From NCBI GenBank assembly GCA_949318235.1, contig OX439130.1, positions 44,973,521 through 45,037,520 of the forward strand: a stretch of 64,000 nt of DNA. Reading direction: 5' to 3'. The position numbers were made by a program, and so were the translations under genes. A model generated the notes under the pieces. That model saw nothing but the letters and a program-made list of their open reading frames with translations, searched no databases and was not told the DNA's origin. Every line of letters begins with the position of its first letter. The stretch's first letter is position 1. Positions 27,992 to 41,008 of the stretch are shown here, one piece after another. Origin of the DNA: Ecdyonurus torrentis. Lineage: Eukaryota; Arthropoda; Insecta; Ephemeroptera; Heptageniidae.

Positions 27992-29237
27992 GGGGGTGGA
28001 AACACAACAAAGAGAAACGCATTTTTACAACAAGACATATGCTTCTCTTTCATATTTTTATATAAATTTTAATAATAATAAAAATATAACTTTCTATATA
28101 ATAATTACATGAATGTTAAAAAATTTGTAGCTGTGTTTTAATTGATTCATAAAAAGAAGCAAACAAGAAGAGTTCTCTTTTATTTTTTTTTTACTTGAAT
28201 TTATTAAAAAAAAAAAGATTTATTCCATTTCTCTATTGTTTTCTCATATCTTTTCAAAAAAGATGAAATTTGTATTTTTAGAGAAACTATAATACACAAT
28301 GTTTTTAAAAGTATTTAAATCATAAAGGAACAGAGAAAATATCAACTTATATTTCTACAATCTGCGAAACAAAATATTCAGTCTGGCTTCTGGAAATAAC
28401 ATATGTATTTGTTATGAAGCATTTTTTAAATTAGAATTCTTCATTTAAAAACATTGTAAACTCGTAAGAAAAATATGATTAAATTTAGTATCACAAAATC
28501 AATAATTTTTTTATTAAAATATTTTCTGTATAATATAATATAAAGCTAAGATTGATCAGTCTAATCCATCGATCTATTATGCAAGCGCAACTCTATACCA
28601 AACTTTAATCTAGCGTGGTACATTTAATACTTATCACGTCTATGGAGAGAGAGAGGAGAGGGAGGATACTATTTCACTATTTTGTTTACTTTTTTTTTAC
28701 CATGACCTTTCCCAATACTGGTGAGTCATAATATACGTACTATACAATGAAAATTTGTGTATATTATATAATAGCTGCCAAACATAGACGTATGTGCATG
28801 TTTTCATAATTTATTAAAAAAAAAGAAAAAAAAAAGCATATAGTGACGTATCCAGATGACGAAATTAACTCAACTCTGCTATTTCATTATACCATTCAAA
28901 ACATGTTACACAAACGTAGCCGTGGAAAAGCAAAGAAAACCCATAAGAGACGTATGAACGTACATGAGTAATAACAGACTTGAGCAAGTATACTTAAAAA
29001 TCGTGTAATTTACTATGCAGTATGTATGTACAGAGTTTTAAACAGAGAAGATAATGTTATGAATAGGTTTAAATGGTGTTCATTGAGAACAGCGAATTTA
29101 ATATTATAATAAAAAATGGATATGTGCTAAAAACTTGACAACATTCATTGACACATTTATGACATGAGTGTATAAATATGTAAAGTCTATAGTTTGATCT
29201 GTGGCTTTCATTGTTGAATGACTGACAAACTGACAAG

Positions 29238-29239
<2 letters not shown>
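27991..29239. other. AT-rich non-coding stretch
   Basis: Short GA-like sequence at 28645-28667. No gene, RNA or element is supported. Confidence 0.55.

Positions 29240-29333
<94 letters not shown>
29240..29333. repeat. (GA)n microsatellite with one phase slip
   Basis: About 94 bp of GA interrupted once by GGA near 29289. It directly follows GACAAG|GTAAGA, a donor-like match partly created by the repeat. Confidence 0.96.
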
Positions 29334-29335
<2 letters not shown>

Positions 29336-30189
29336 GCGGCCAATGTTCGCAGTTAGTTTCACAAGACAATTTTGTTGATTCAATTATCCCACCCAACAAA
29401 ACGAAACATCGTGACCGACTGACTATATGATTCTCTTTATTTTATTTTTTATGTTTTTCATATTCATATTATTATAATAATCATATATGTCCCCTCTTTA
29501 TATGGAATACTATACACGATTTCTTTTTTCTTTTATATTATATGTATACAATAATAATAATAAGATAAAGAACATAATATTCATGCCCTTGTTCAACATA
29601 ACCACAAGAAAAATAATATCATATTATGTATATATAATAAAAAGGAAACTCCTTAAACGTTTTGTTTTATTATACTGTATTAATTTTATTTTAAATGAAT
29701 TCAAATGTTGGGTGTAATACATTTAAATATATTTAGTCTTGTTGACACATAATTGCTGGTTATATATTATATATACACACACATACAGGACAGAAAGTAT
29801 AATAATAATCAAAATGTAATGAGGAAACTAGGACTACATGATTTTATTTTATTTTTCGTTTGTAGGCTTTTAATGACATAAAATTTAAGCCACACACGTT
29901 AGTAAAAAAAAAAAAATAATAAATAAAGATAATAATTGTAATAATTTTAATTGGTGTAACGAATGTGTAATTTTTGTCATATTTTAAATACATGCGGTTT
30001 GTATATAGTTTCTATTTTTATACACACGTGAAAATTTTTAGGAATATTATTTCTTGTCTGGAATTTGGTTCCACCCTTTATTCATATATAGGGATAAATT
30101 GACGTCAAAATACTAAAGAAATATTATTTTTGTAAGAATCAAGTTCTTCGATGGAAAAATATGCAGAAAATCATCTTAGTTGTAACAAC
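29334..30189. other. AT-rich non-coding stretch
   Basis: A TGACGTCA octamer at 30100-30107 is the only motif noted. Confidence 0.55.
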
Positions 30190-30460
30190 CACTCTAAAAA
30201 TTGATGCATTATACTTTTGTTACGAATACTTACTTATTTTCAAGTTATTATGAGTATAGATAAAATAATGCATTTTTGCAAGTTATTAGAAATAGCAAAT
30301 TTAAGTTATTTTAAGTTTTCTTTAAGCTATTTTAAGTTAAAGTAGCTATTGTTAATAATTTGCTAAAATGCATTATTTAAACTACTCATAATAACTTTAA
30401 AAAGTATATCTAAAATAAGTTAGTATTCGTAACTTAAGTAATGCACCAATTTTTAGAGTG
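30190..30460. mobile_element. 271-bp fold-back (snap-back) element
   Basis: The ends are inverted repeats: CACTCTAAAAATTGATGCAT on the left matches the reverse complement of the right end, CACTCTAAAAATTGGTGCAT. Similarity continues inward through GTTACGAATACT, AAGTTATTATGAGTA, AATAATGCATTTT and AATAGC to a centre rich in AAGTTATTTTAAG. The whole unit can fold. There is no ORF. No convincing target duplication flanks it, so its superfamily is unknown. Confidence 0.75.
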
Positions 30461-31879
30461 ACTATATCAAAATATTAGACTAATTTGAAATGGATTTACA
30501 GAAATATAGATAATAAAAGTTCTCGTAGCCTTTGATATATAATGTCAAATAATTTTGCATTTCTCGCAATATTCATTTATTTGAATGCAAAAATAATGCT
30601 TTATTAATTATTGGAGAGTGGAATGATGGGGGTCTTGAATTCTATAATTCTAGAAGCAACAAATAAAAATATACAGTATTCACAATTTAGATGTGACGAA
30701 ATTTTATTGTATGAGCATATCGAGAAAGAAATTTTGTATAGGAATTAAAAAGTTCCAATCAAGATTAGGACAATGTAACTTAATGCATCTGAAGCAAAAA
30801 GTTTTCCACACAAATTCTAAAAATCTTCAGATCTAAGTTCGACATGATGCGCATTAGGGCCATATTTGACTGTGTATACCTGAATGACACAGCCTATACT
30901 GAAAAAAAATTTAGAGCCAATTAAACTTTTGTACAAACCATGCCATCAGATTTTAGCTTATAAAAGAAAATAATATTTTGCTATAACATGTAGAATTTTT
31001 TTCTTTTTATTAATACGATTGGCTCATGCATTAAACAACATTTTCTTCGCAATAGGGTTGCCATTAAAGCAACCTTTTAAATCTTTATATATATATACAC
31101 GTACTATGTGTAGGTTTTTACTGTCTTCAATTATACAGCAAATGCAATTGAAATTTAAAAAATTTAATAATAACTATCATTACATCCGGAATGTTAAGGC
31201 ACGTGTACATAAAATAATCTTATTTGTAATTCAAAAATATAAAGAAGAAAAAAATTATACAAAAAAACAAAAGGTATTCATATATGAATAAAATAAAATA
31301 CTTTTCTTTCTAGAATACTCAAAAGCATTTATGTTTTAAAAGATCAGAGAGCAATTACTTTAAAAGATGGAATATTGCACGACCGCAACAGAGAGAGAGA
31401 GAGAGCAACCGATATAACAGCAGGTATATAGATATGCCTAAAGCGTAACACATTTTAAATATATTCTTACCGTATGATAAAGACTATCATTTTGATATTA
31501 ACAGGGGTAAAGGAGTTGACACCCAGAAAGAGGGGATCAAATAATAATAAGAGAAAAAAAAACAGTTTTTTTGATTTTAAAATTAGATCTTATAGGGTAA
31601 TATATTATAAAAATAGACTTTTTTAGTTTATAATAAAATAATAATAATAATCCCTTCTTATTTTTTTTTTCTACGTAAGATTATTATCATATATATAAAG
31701 ATTTGGAAGAAAAATATTATGTTCAAATATACAAAAAGCAAGTTATAATATTATACCTTATTTTTTTATTATTATTATTCTTTCCTTTTATTATAAATGA
31801 AATAGCTTCAAATTATAGGTTTCACTAATGCCTTTTAGACCACTATGTATAGAGAGTATGGGGGAATAATTTTATTATA

Positions 31880-31884
<5 letters not shown>
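30461..31884. other. AT-rich non-coding stretch
   Basis: Other than the - strand exon candidate, only AT-rich sequence and a short GA run (31390-31405) are present. Confidence 0.5.
30817..30898 (-). other. Candidate terminal exon with downstream poly-A signal
   Basis: On the - strand, AATTTTTTTTCAG (plus CTG at 30899-30901) is followed by a frame open for 26 codons (IGCVIQVYTVKYGPN...HHVELRSEDF) to a TAG at 30817-30819. A - strand AATAAA lies at 30703-30708, about 110 bp past the stop. Acceptor, stop and poly-A signal fit a last exon; the peptide is not recognised. A decayed repeat is an alternative. Confidence 0.25.

Positions 31885-31955
<71 letters not shown>
31885..31955. repeat. (TA)n microsatellite
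   Basis: About 71 bp of pure TA. Confidence 0.97.
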
Positions 31956-31959
<4 letters not shown>

Positions 31960-32022
31960 CATATACAAGTTATATACTTGAGAATGGAATCTTAAATTTT
32001 AATCATATTCTATATCTTTTTT

Positions 32023-32024
<2 letters not shown>

Positions 32025-32053
<29 letters not shown>
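32025..32053. repeat. (CT)n microsatellite
   Basis: About 29 bp of CT, the longest perfect pyrimidine-strand counterpart of the GA tracts in this window. Confidence 0.93.
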
Positions 32054-32057
<4 letters not shown>

Positions 32058-33060
32058 CTCCTCCTTCTATTCATCACATTTTTATTTTATTATTATTATT
32101 ATTTTATTTGCAATATAAAAAAAAGATATGTATATATTTCACATTATATTATTAATCATAAATAATAATGAGAAAAAAACAAAACAAAAACCTTATATAT
32201 ACATTGACTCTTTGTTGAAACAAATAATAATAATTACATATCAGATTTACACAGGGTGTGGTTATTTATATTATAATAATCTTTTAGCAAGCTTTTAAGC
32301 TTCATAAAATTATTTATATAATATTATGTCCCTGGTAAAATTTTAGTATTTTTTTTTTTAAATAAAATAGATTACATTACCTTAAAGATTTAAAATTTTG
32401 ATTTTTTTTTTCTGTTTTTTTTTTTTTTTTTTTCTGATCAAGATTATAAAATTTATTACTCTGATCTGACAGACTTTAAACCCCGGTAGTTGAACGTTTC
32501 AAGAGAGAGAAGATATACAGTATTTAATAGAGATATATTATAAACAAAAAGAAGATACATTATCTATAACACAGTGCTTTGTTTTGTTTTTCTAAAATTG
32601 AATTAAGTTTTACTAAATTCTTGCAATTTTTATTTTAAACTACATTTCATTCATATAATCATGGGTGTTTTAATTCAATATCCCGGAGATAAAATTTGGA
32701 ATAAGTCCAAAAATATAAATATATATAAATAAGGTTTGTTAACTTGCAATTTATATGTGTATAAATTAGGCGTATTATTTTGTAAAATTGGTTCTTATTT
32801 TTATTTTTTTTTTATTTTATATTTATTTTAAAAAATTTTATTTGAAAAAATGTACTATCAAATTGTTTGTTTACAGGGAGAAACATTTGCACTATGATTG
32901 CTTAATTTAATGGTTATTAATGGAAATATATTGCATGCAATTAAATTTATTGCATTTTGAAAATATTGCACCTTGTGAAAAGGCCATAATAAAATATGTA
33001 AAAGATAAAACTGCATAACCGATTGTAAAGTTTATACTCATGATTGCAATGTAATTGTTG
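32054..33060. other. AT-rich non-coding stretch
   Basis: Poly-T runs at 32402-32434. Near 32874, TTTGTTTACAG resembles an acceptor, but every frame closes soon after. No gene. Confidence 0.5.
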
Positions 33061-33061
33061 A

Positions 33062-33735
33062 ACGGTTCTGTCCTCCAAAAACATCAGTTTTAGGGAAGTG
33101 GTCAGAAGGTTCATATCTCCAAATTTTTATAATATATCTATTTTTATCAAATTTGGTATCACTTTGAAGCTTTACCCCTCATAAAACTTTCAAAGTTTTA
33201 TTTTTCTTTTCTTAAAGGCATAGACAACATGAAAACATTAGCATCTATATCACAAAACACATGATGGGACTTACATAAATAACATTAATTGGTCGCAAAA
33301 CCCAACTTTAGCGCTGAAGTAGTGATCAAAAAAATTTCAATTTATGCAACCCGCACAACATTTTCATACTAATTTTTGCCTGTTTCTGACGTCATAAACA
33401 GAATTATTCACGCAAACTGCATACTTTACAGTTTTTTCACGCTCTCTTGTGGAGCCACATTTACATTCTGGTAAAAAATTATCATCAGTTTTGTAGATCC
33501 CATTTTGTGTTTATAATGATTAAAAAGATCGTGTTGTTTCATGTTTTCTATGCCTTTAAATACTGATTTTTTTTTCATTATAATTTTTAGAGTGATAGGC
33601 TTAAACTTTGCTCGGTGACATATTTTGAGTTTCTCTTTAATTAAAAAAAATCACTGCATAAAAAAATCACCAGGTCCGGTTGACGATTTTTTTCAATCAA
33701 CTGATCCCCATTACTGACGCTTCCCTTTAAATACC
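33062..33735. mobile_element. Probable host element split by a TTAA MITE
   Basis: GC-richer, repeat-like DNA lies on both sides of the MITE at 33212-33559. The left outer end reads TTTTAGGGAAGTGGTCAG (about 33090) and the right outer end, reverse-complemented, reads TTAAAGGGAAGCGTCAG (about 33730), giving a plausible terminal inverted repeat around AGGGAAG...GTCAG. If so, a DNA transposon of about 290 bp was interrupted by the later MITE insertion. The right half contains ACCGGACCTGGTGATTTTTT on the - strand; an open frame there is incidental. Confidence 0.4.
33212..33559 (-). mobile_element. TTAA MITE, family 2, copy B (inverted)
   Basis: This 348-bp copy lies in the opposite orientation to copy A and has the cleanest ends: TTAAAGGCATAGACAACATG on the left and, reverse-complemented, TTAAAGGCATAGAAAACATG on the right, with TTAA at 33212-33215 and 33556-33559. 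Conserved inner blocks include CACAAAACACATGATGGGAC, GGTCGCAAAACCCAAC, ATTTATGCAACCCGCACAAC, TGACGTCA at 33387-33394, ACTTTACAGTTTTTTCACGC and ATCATCAGTTTTGTAGATCC. No ORF. It appears to sit inside another repeat. Confidence 0.87.
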
Positions 33736-34405
33736 TGAAAAAAAAAGTTCGAATAAATCTTATTGGTTTCACTCATGAACTACAAACTTTACTTTAAATT
33801 AACAAATATGAAAATGTAAAGTAAAATGATTTTTACCCTGTAAAGATTTTCAGTTACAGTAATTTTTAAGTTAAGATAATGAAAATACATCGTAAATTTC
33901 AGTAAATTCTAATTGTAAGCACTTTGCGCATTATTTGACTGTATTTCAGTAAAAATGTATAATCTTTTACATGTGATAAAATTTAGCATCTAAAAATGCG
34001 ATTATTTATTATTATTTCTGTATGTCCTATTTGGAATAAAAATATATTATACATTTTTATATAGTATTCTTCTCTATTCTTGTAGAAAACCGACGTTATG
34101 AAACTTTTATATGTATACCAAAGAGAAAATACCATAAAAGTGGAAAAGTTGATATAATAGCAAAAATAAAGTGCGAGTATATATAACAATAATATATGAG
34201 TTAAATTTTGTTGGTTAATAAATAAAGAGCTGACATAATAAAACAAAAGCGTGTTGGCTTGTATTTCACTGCACACACATATAGAAAGCAGCAAGCCAAG
34301 AAAAGTCTCATTAAAGCAGCTGGAAACCACACCAAGTCTCTCTCTTGCTCTCTCTACAAAGATATTTACGTTCGCAATAAAGCTTCGCGGAATCTTCTTC
34401 GTGCT

Positions 34406-34525
34406 TTTTTTTTTTTTTTTTTTTCACTTGCTTGTTTTCTTTACTGCTGTAGAAGATAGAAAATCCCCGCGTAATATCTGACGTCATACATTGCAATTAA
34501 AACTCGGGGAATGATTTACTTCCCT
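34406..34525 (+). promoter_or_regulatory. GC-richer patch with acceptor-like tract, CRE octamer and CCCCG/CGGGG symmetry
   Basis: A long pyrimidine tract ends in CTGCTGTAG (34452). It is followed by ATCCCCGCGTAATATC, TGACGTCA at 34479-34486 and CTCGGGGAATG, with a CCT|GTGAGT donor-like end at 34525. All frames in the 73-bp interval close, so a coding exon is unlikely; the CRE and GC symmetry suggest a regulatory element. Confidence 0.25.
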
Positions 34526-34944
34526 GTGAGTAAATAACCCCCTCTGTATCTTTCTCTTTCTCTCTCTCGTGCGTGATATCAAAATAATATTAATAACGCA
34601 ACAAAAACACTTTATTACCTCCAAGTGACATTATATGAAGTTTCATTATTTCATTTTCAAAATTTGGATTTGTTTTTAATTACATACTACGTACTTATAC
34701 AATAATTCTACGAAATATGATAAATAAAAAGAAATAGCGTCGTACTTATAATATGATACTTTTCTTTTAACAGTAATTATTTCTGAAAAAAAAAATCATG
34801 ATGTACGACAGGTATGTATATTTATTATTTAAATCATTTTTCTCAATACAATTTAGTGTTTCCTCTCAATTATTTTTCAAATATAATTTAAAAGTCTTGG
34901 ACCAATACATAAATTTCAGCTTCCCTATGGAATATTCTTATAAT

Positions 34945-34958
34945 GGGGGGGGGGGGGG
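34945..34958. repeat. Poly-G run
   Basis: About fourteen consecutive G in AT-rich DNA. Confidence 0.88.
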
Positions 34959-35047
34959 TCTGAGTTCCCTTACATCCAAGATTTTAAATGACTAATGGTG
35001 TAAACCTTGACGTTGCATTTTGCTTATTTTGTCAGCTATACTCATAT

Positions 35048-35051
<4 letters not shown>

Positions 35052-35080
<29 letters not shown>
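35052..35080. repeat. Poly-A run
   Basis: About 29 consecutive A. No adjoining element is recognised. Confidence 0.92.
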
Positions 35081-35082
<2 letters not shown>

Positions 35083-36505
35083 TAAATCAACATGGGAAGA
35101 AGAAACTATAATGTATTTTATGCTACATTTATGTCATAATATATAGTACACATGTTGCTAAATTAGAATAGCATAAACTATTATGCTATATTAAAATGCA
35201 TATTATGGTTCCTAACAAAGTTATATGATAGAGTACACCCTGAACTTTATTGTTGTAAAGTACAATTGATGCTGGAAACAAGATATCATCTATTTTTGTT
35301 TGAAACAGGCAGAAAATGGTTTCAAATATCTGAAATTCAACATTTTGTATGATAACATCCCATTTATTTTTACCTTTCTGGAGTATAGTTGGTCCAAAAT
35401 ACCACTGTATAAAAGAGAAAGAAATCTATATTTGCTACAAGTTACTCTCTTTATTAGGAAATCAATAATTACCCCGCCGGAGTAAGATATATTAAATTTT
35501 GTTAAACTGACTTTTAAATGTACTAAAATAAAATATATCAAATTTGTACTGTCCCATTAACTCCATATACATACGAATGCATTAAACCCTTGGGATGATC
35601 AAATTTTAAATCACACTAGAGTAAAAAAACTGAATCGAAATACTAATTTGTTTATATTAGACATCAACCTGAAAATTACATAAAATTTACTCATTTATTT
35701 TTTAACAGTCATGCACCTGACTTGAAGTGACAAACATTTTTTTCCGCGCATATCAAAATTTCAAGCATTTAAAATTAAACAAAAGATTCATATCATGTTT
35801 ACTTTTTTTTCTAAATTATTACCTCTAAATTTCATCCATTGTTAAATTTTTAATAGTTAAACCCTAAATTACAGACAATTATTGTTAAAAAAAAAATACA
35901 TTGTAACAAAAATTTTCATACAACAATAATAATTTTAATGATTATTTGAAAATTATATACTATACACAATTTAACTATATTTTTTTAATTTTTTTGTTTA
36001 CAAATAAAATAAAAATCGTGCGCCTTACAACGCGTATATAAAACGCAAAAATAAAATAATAATTGCATTAAAAAAACATAATCAATTAAGTAATTAGCTT
36101 AATTTAAAATAGGTACTTTATATTATATATACTTAAATTATATTAAATAAAAATATAATTTTTATGTTAAAAAATACTTATTTCCGCTAAAGTTAACTAT
36201 GCATATCTTATAATATTTCCCACGTATATATATACATATTTATATGGTATGTTATTTTAATTTTTATATTATTATTATTATTAAATTAGAAATTATTATT
36301 TCGTGCTTACAGGTCATAGGATAATGTGACAGGAAGTTATTTCTCTGTATAAGTGTAATCTTATATTAGAGTATAACATGCAAGAGTTATATAGTGATTG
36401 AATAATATCTGCATGCCTGTTCGGTGATAGGATTATAATTGTAATCATCGTTGCTGCTATGTTCTGCTGCTAAACTATATATTACAGATAATGAAGAGAA
36501 GGTGA

Positions 36506-36507
<2 letters not shown>

Positions 36508-36594
<87 letters not shown>
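36508..36594. repeat. (GA)n microsatellite
   Basis: About 87 bp of pure GA. Confidence 0.97.
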
Positions 36595-36597
<3 letters not shown>

Positions 36598-38086
36598 GGG
36601 GGAAAGTTAATATTATCATCATCGATATTACTTTAGAGAACATTCAATTTAAATATACGTTCGGGAATCAAACTCATTTTATCTATTACCTCTTCAGTAT
36701 AAAATAAAACTTTTTTTTTTAAATAATAACGTCGTATATTTAAAAAAATAAAAATAATAAAGTGATTAAATTAAGTATTCTATTATTTTATTACTTAATA
36801 AAAAAATAAGATAAATCTATAAATAAATATAACGTAAACTCTTATGACAAAAGATTTTTTTCCCCATAAATTCAAGAGTTAGGAATCTGGATTTCAATTA
36901 GCACAACGTACAATACATATCTTGTTGTTGTTGTTTATTACAAATTCTGCATAAGTGTTTTTTTTTTTATTAATTTATATGATTATAAGACTTAAAAAAA
37001 ATGTTATCTTTTATATTATTTTGAACAGTAACTTGTGATATAACCGTCATGGCATTGATATAGGTGATTTTAATCTTCAATTGAAATAAAAAAGGAATTA
37101 AAATAATTTCAGAACTAAAATCTTCTATTGAAGGTAATTTAATTTTCAAATGGTGTATTTGTGTATTGCATAGGTGGCATATAATATATAGTGGTAATGC
37201 AATTAACCTTTAGTCTAAATAATGTCTAAAGAAGTCAATCACTACATTTTAATTATAGAAAATAGAATCTTATATAAATATACAGGTTACTACGCATGTT
37301 ATGTATCCAAGTAGTGTACCAAACGTTCGCCAGAAGTCAGTTATTTACCTGTATTGGTGAACAATGTGTAAGAGTATAGACTTTAATGCATATAACAGAG
37401 TATATTTATCATTATATAATAATAATAATGGACTTGGGTTACCCAAATGTCTTTGAATTCCAAAATATGCTTTAACAAAAATTCTTACATCTTATATAAT
37501 ATAGAATTCCTTAGGTGTTTCGATGACCTAACAAGTGTTTTGATGAATCGAACCCAAGTTTTTTTTAAGTGTAGGAACTTATTACTTGTTTTAATAATTA
37601 CAATACGTCTTCCAGTCATTAAACATTATATAATTGGTTTGGTTTGAAGCATAATACATAATATGAAGTGAATATGTTCACAAAACGTGTAAAAATTATA
37701 TCCAGCTCTACAATTATACACAAATAAATATTTAGTTGAATTTATTTTAATTACTAGTTAAAATATATAATATTACATAATATAATTTCATTGTAATAAT
37801 ATACATATTTTATTCAAATTATTTTTATAATCATTATTATATCAAATTACTTAAAAAAAAAGAGAATACATAATTATAATGTATTTTTAAATATAGTATA
37901 TATATATAGAAGCTTAAAAAAATTAGCAGAGTAAACAGTTTAGTTAGCTAAAATAGTCTTGATAATGTAATAATTGCAGAGGGCGCTACAAACTTAATGT
38001 TATTATTGGCACCGTCTTGTATATGGAACCCTGAAGCTACTTTACGTTTTCGCTCTTCTTCTTCTTCGTCTTCTTCTTCTTCTTCT

Positions 38087-38119
<33 letters not shown>

Positions 38120-39596
38120 TTCTCACTCTTACAGCTGATTATCTAATTAATAACCCATCTCTCTCTCTCTCTCTCTCTACTTTAAATCTATTATTCCTTA
38201 TTACCATACGACGCTATAAGATACCATAAGCAAGGGATAAAGTTACGCTACTAATAGAGATAAAAAAATATTCCATTATATTTTTCCCAACAAAAATAAA
38301 TGTATTTTATACTTAAAAAAAAAACGAAAAAAAAAAAAGAAATATACATTAAGATAAAATATTCATAAAATATGAATTATTATTCATAATTATGAGTAAA
38401 AAAGAAAATGCCTTACATTTTTATATGTAAAAGTTTTAAATTATTTTAATGAAAAGAATATAAAAATTAATTAAATTATTTCATATAAAAAGCTTCATTT
38501 GCAATTTTTTTTTTAATATTTTAACTTATCATATATAATAATTATTGTATTACATTGAAAAATAAAAAGTATCAGGTATAGAATAGTTTTGTAAAGGCGT
38601 GGTGTGGGTCAAACTTTATGACCCTGAATTAAAAAAAAAAAAAAAAAAAAGTTGATGATATGTTATAAAGAAAAAAAAAACGCCTGACGCGCCGCTTTTG
38701 TTTTTATTTCTATAGCGCAGAGACACTAAGAAAATGATAATGACAGGGTCCGTTCACTTTTTATAATAATAAAATTACCAGTCCTGTATAAAGAGTTGAA
38801 AAATAATAGTAATAATAATCGAAGCTATTTTTTTCCTCTCTCTCTCTCTCTCGCACATATAAAAAAACTCGTCGGTTGTTATAAAACCATTTTGCATCTC
38901 AAATATATAGGATTCATTTATTATTATAAGTATTAAATTGTTATATAAAAAATGATATAATATATAATAATAATATAAATAAGAGATAGTATATATTTTC
39001 TCTTATCTTTCCCCTTACATCTGGGCAGGTTAATTTAGCCTGAAGCCCTTGATATGATTTTATTTTGAGTCACAGGTGGGTCGTTGAGGTCATCTCTTGT
39101 ACAAACTTCTCAACGACAACTTTGGGTAGTTTGCTTCACTATGGTTTCCTCACCCACAACTCTATATAGTTGTATCGTTGTATATAATATCATGCGAGCT
39201 CTAGGGTTTCACTCTATGCAGAAATTTGAGTTTGCAACTTTTAACAAGTTTATTTATACTTTTATATAAATTTGAAAATTATAAAGGTAGGGGAATGTGA
39301 AATAGCACAGGTTTGAAAACTGTTATATATTTATATATATAATATATATATTTTTATTTTCTAGTTTTGATATTAAATGTTGATATACAGTACACCACAC
39401 CATTACTAAATGAAAATTACTTTAAAATTCATTATATAGTTATGGTAAAAACGTTTGAAAATTGAAAGCCGATAACGTGTTGCAAGAAAGATAAAAGTAT
39501 AACACAATTTTGGGAATTTAAATTAGAAAAATATGTATGTTACTTTAATTTTATTGTTACTAAAATAAAAGAGATAGAAAGAGAAAAATATAAAAC
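36595..39596. other. AT-rich non-coding stretch with (TTC)n, poly-T and short (CT)n
   Basis: Holds a TTC-rich run (38052-38088) passing into poly-T (to 38118), (CT)n at 38159-38178 and 38836-38852, and a hairpin GTCGTTGAG/CTCAACGAC at about 39079-39117 in a GC-richer patch. A small GC patch GACGCGCCGC lies at about 38685. No gene is supported. Confidence 0.5.
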
Positions 39597-39611
39597 AGAG
39601 AGAGAGAGATA

Positions 39612-39687
<76 letters not shown>
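39597..39687. repeat. (GA)n microsatellite with GATA interruptions
   Basis: About 91 bp of GA, with AGATAGAG interruptions in the first third. Confidence 0.96.
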
Positions 39688-39689
<2 letters not shown>

Positions 39690-39902
39690 ATAGACGTTAG
39701 AGTTTTATAGTAAACCTTGCAAGTTAAACTCCCCATATATGTACAACAAACGTAAGATTTTAAATAACAACATTAAAAATATATCTTATTAAGATCCAAA
39801 TTTCTATAACGTAAGAAATGTCAATTAAACTATAGTCTAGTGTATTGCAAAGTAAAGTTATTTTGAAACTTATTTAAAAAAAATCAATTTAAAAGAAAGC
39901 AT

Positions 39903-40446
39903 TTCTCTCTCTCTCTCTCACTCTCTCTTTCTCTCTCTATCTCTCTACATTATTTACCACATGACAAAAGCAAAAAAGTGAAGTAAATATTGCATCACAG
40001 AGACATTTAATAACAACAACCCAAGTTAAATATAATAATAATGAAAAGTGTCCACTACATTATATAAAAGTTGTGACTACAAAAGACTTTGACTTTGTAA
40101 CTTATATCAAATATATAAGAAAAAGTAAAAAGGGTTTTATAATTACATTGGAAACATCAAATAGAGAACATTTTAATATAATAATTATATATTGAGAGAA
40201 ATGGGCAGTCAAGTAAAAAACATATTTTAATCTTTCTCCCTTTTTGTTTTCTTGTTTTCAATATTTTAATAAATATTTTTCCTACTCCTGTCACTTAACA
40301 TTAAAGCAAGAGACAAGATTTTAATTTGTTTCTAATTTAGCAATGATGGCTACTGTATATAATATTTTCTAGCAACTTTAACTCTCCCTTTATTATATTC
40401 AACCCTTTTCTTCTCTCTCTCTCTCTCTCTCATTCTCTCTTTCTCT
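39903..40446. repeat. Two imperfect (CT)n tracts
   Basis: CT-rich imperfect runs lie at 39903-39946 and 40410-40446, separated by ordinary AT-rich DNA. Confidence 0.85.
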
Positions 40447-40916
40447 CACACGTAATATAATCATAAATTCCATGATATTTGAAATTAAAATGATCGATAT
40501 GACTCACACATATATGATATATATTTATACATATATAATAATTTTAAAACATTGGTATGTAAAATATGCTTTTGTAGAATTTATATATAATATAGATTTC
40601 AATTTTTTACCATTTCATTTTATTAAATATTATGATTATATATGTGTTGTGTGTATATTTTTGATATTTTAACAATGTTTTCTGCAGGGCAAATAAATAA
40701 CTGATTATTAAATAATACAAAAATATATTTATTATTATTATTATCATTTTATATGATCATACAGGTTATAACATGCTATTTTATTACAGGTTATGTGTAT
40801 TTTAAAATATATGTATTTAAAATATTTAAGTATGGGGAGCTATAGGTTTTTGGTTTTTGTTATTATTATACTAATTTGTGTCAAAATTTTGTTTATTATG
40901 ATTTTTATTAATAATG

Positions 40917-40919
<3 letters not shown>

Positions 40920-41003
<84 letters not shown>
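40920..41003. repeat. Compound (CT)n-(AT)n microsatellite
   Basis: About 21 bp of CT is followed directly by about 63 bp of AT. Confidence 0.97.

Positions 41004-41008
<5 letters not shown>

Larger units (their letters stand above)
33741..36507. other. AT-rich non-coding stretch
   Basis: Outside the patch at 34406-34525 and the homopolymers, I see only AT-rich DNA. Frames at 33983-34330 and 35290-35541 have no motif. Confidence 0.5.

Noticed and set aside
29200..29245. Consensus donor GACAAG|GTAAGA
   Set aside because: Half of the match is supplied by the following GA repeat, and no acceptor with a usable exon lies upstream.
33660..33740. 30-codon - strand frame after TTTTTTTTTCAG
   Set aside because: It lies in the right half of a probable transposon split by the MITE; the acceptor-like run coincides with the element's edge.
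37530..37570. B-box-like GGTTCGATTCA on the - strand as a tRNA gene
   Set aside because: No A box or acceptor-stem pairing at the right distance.
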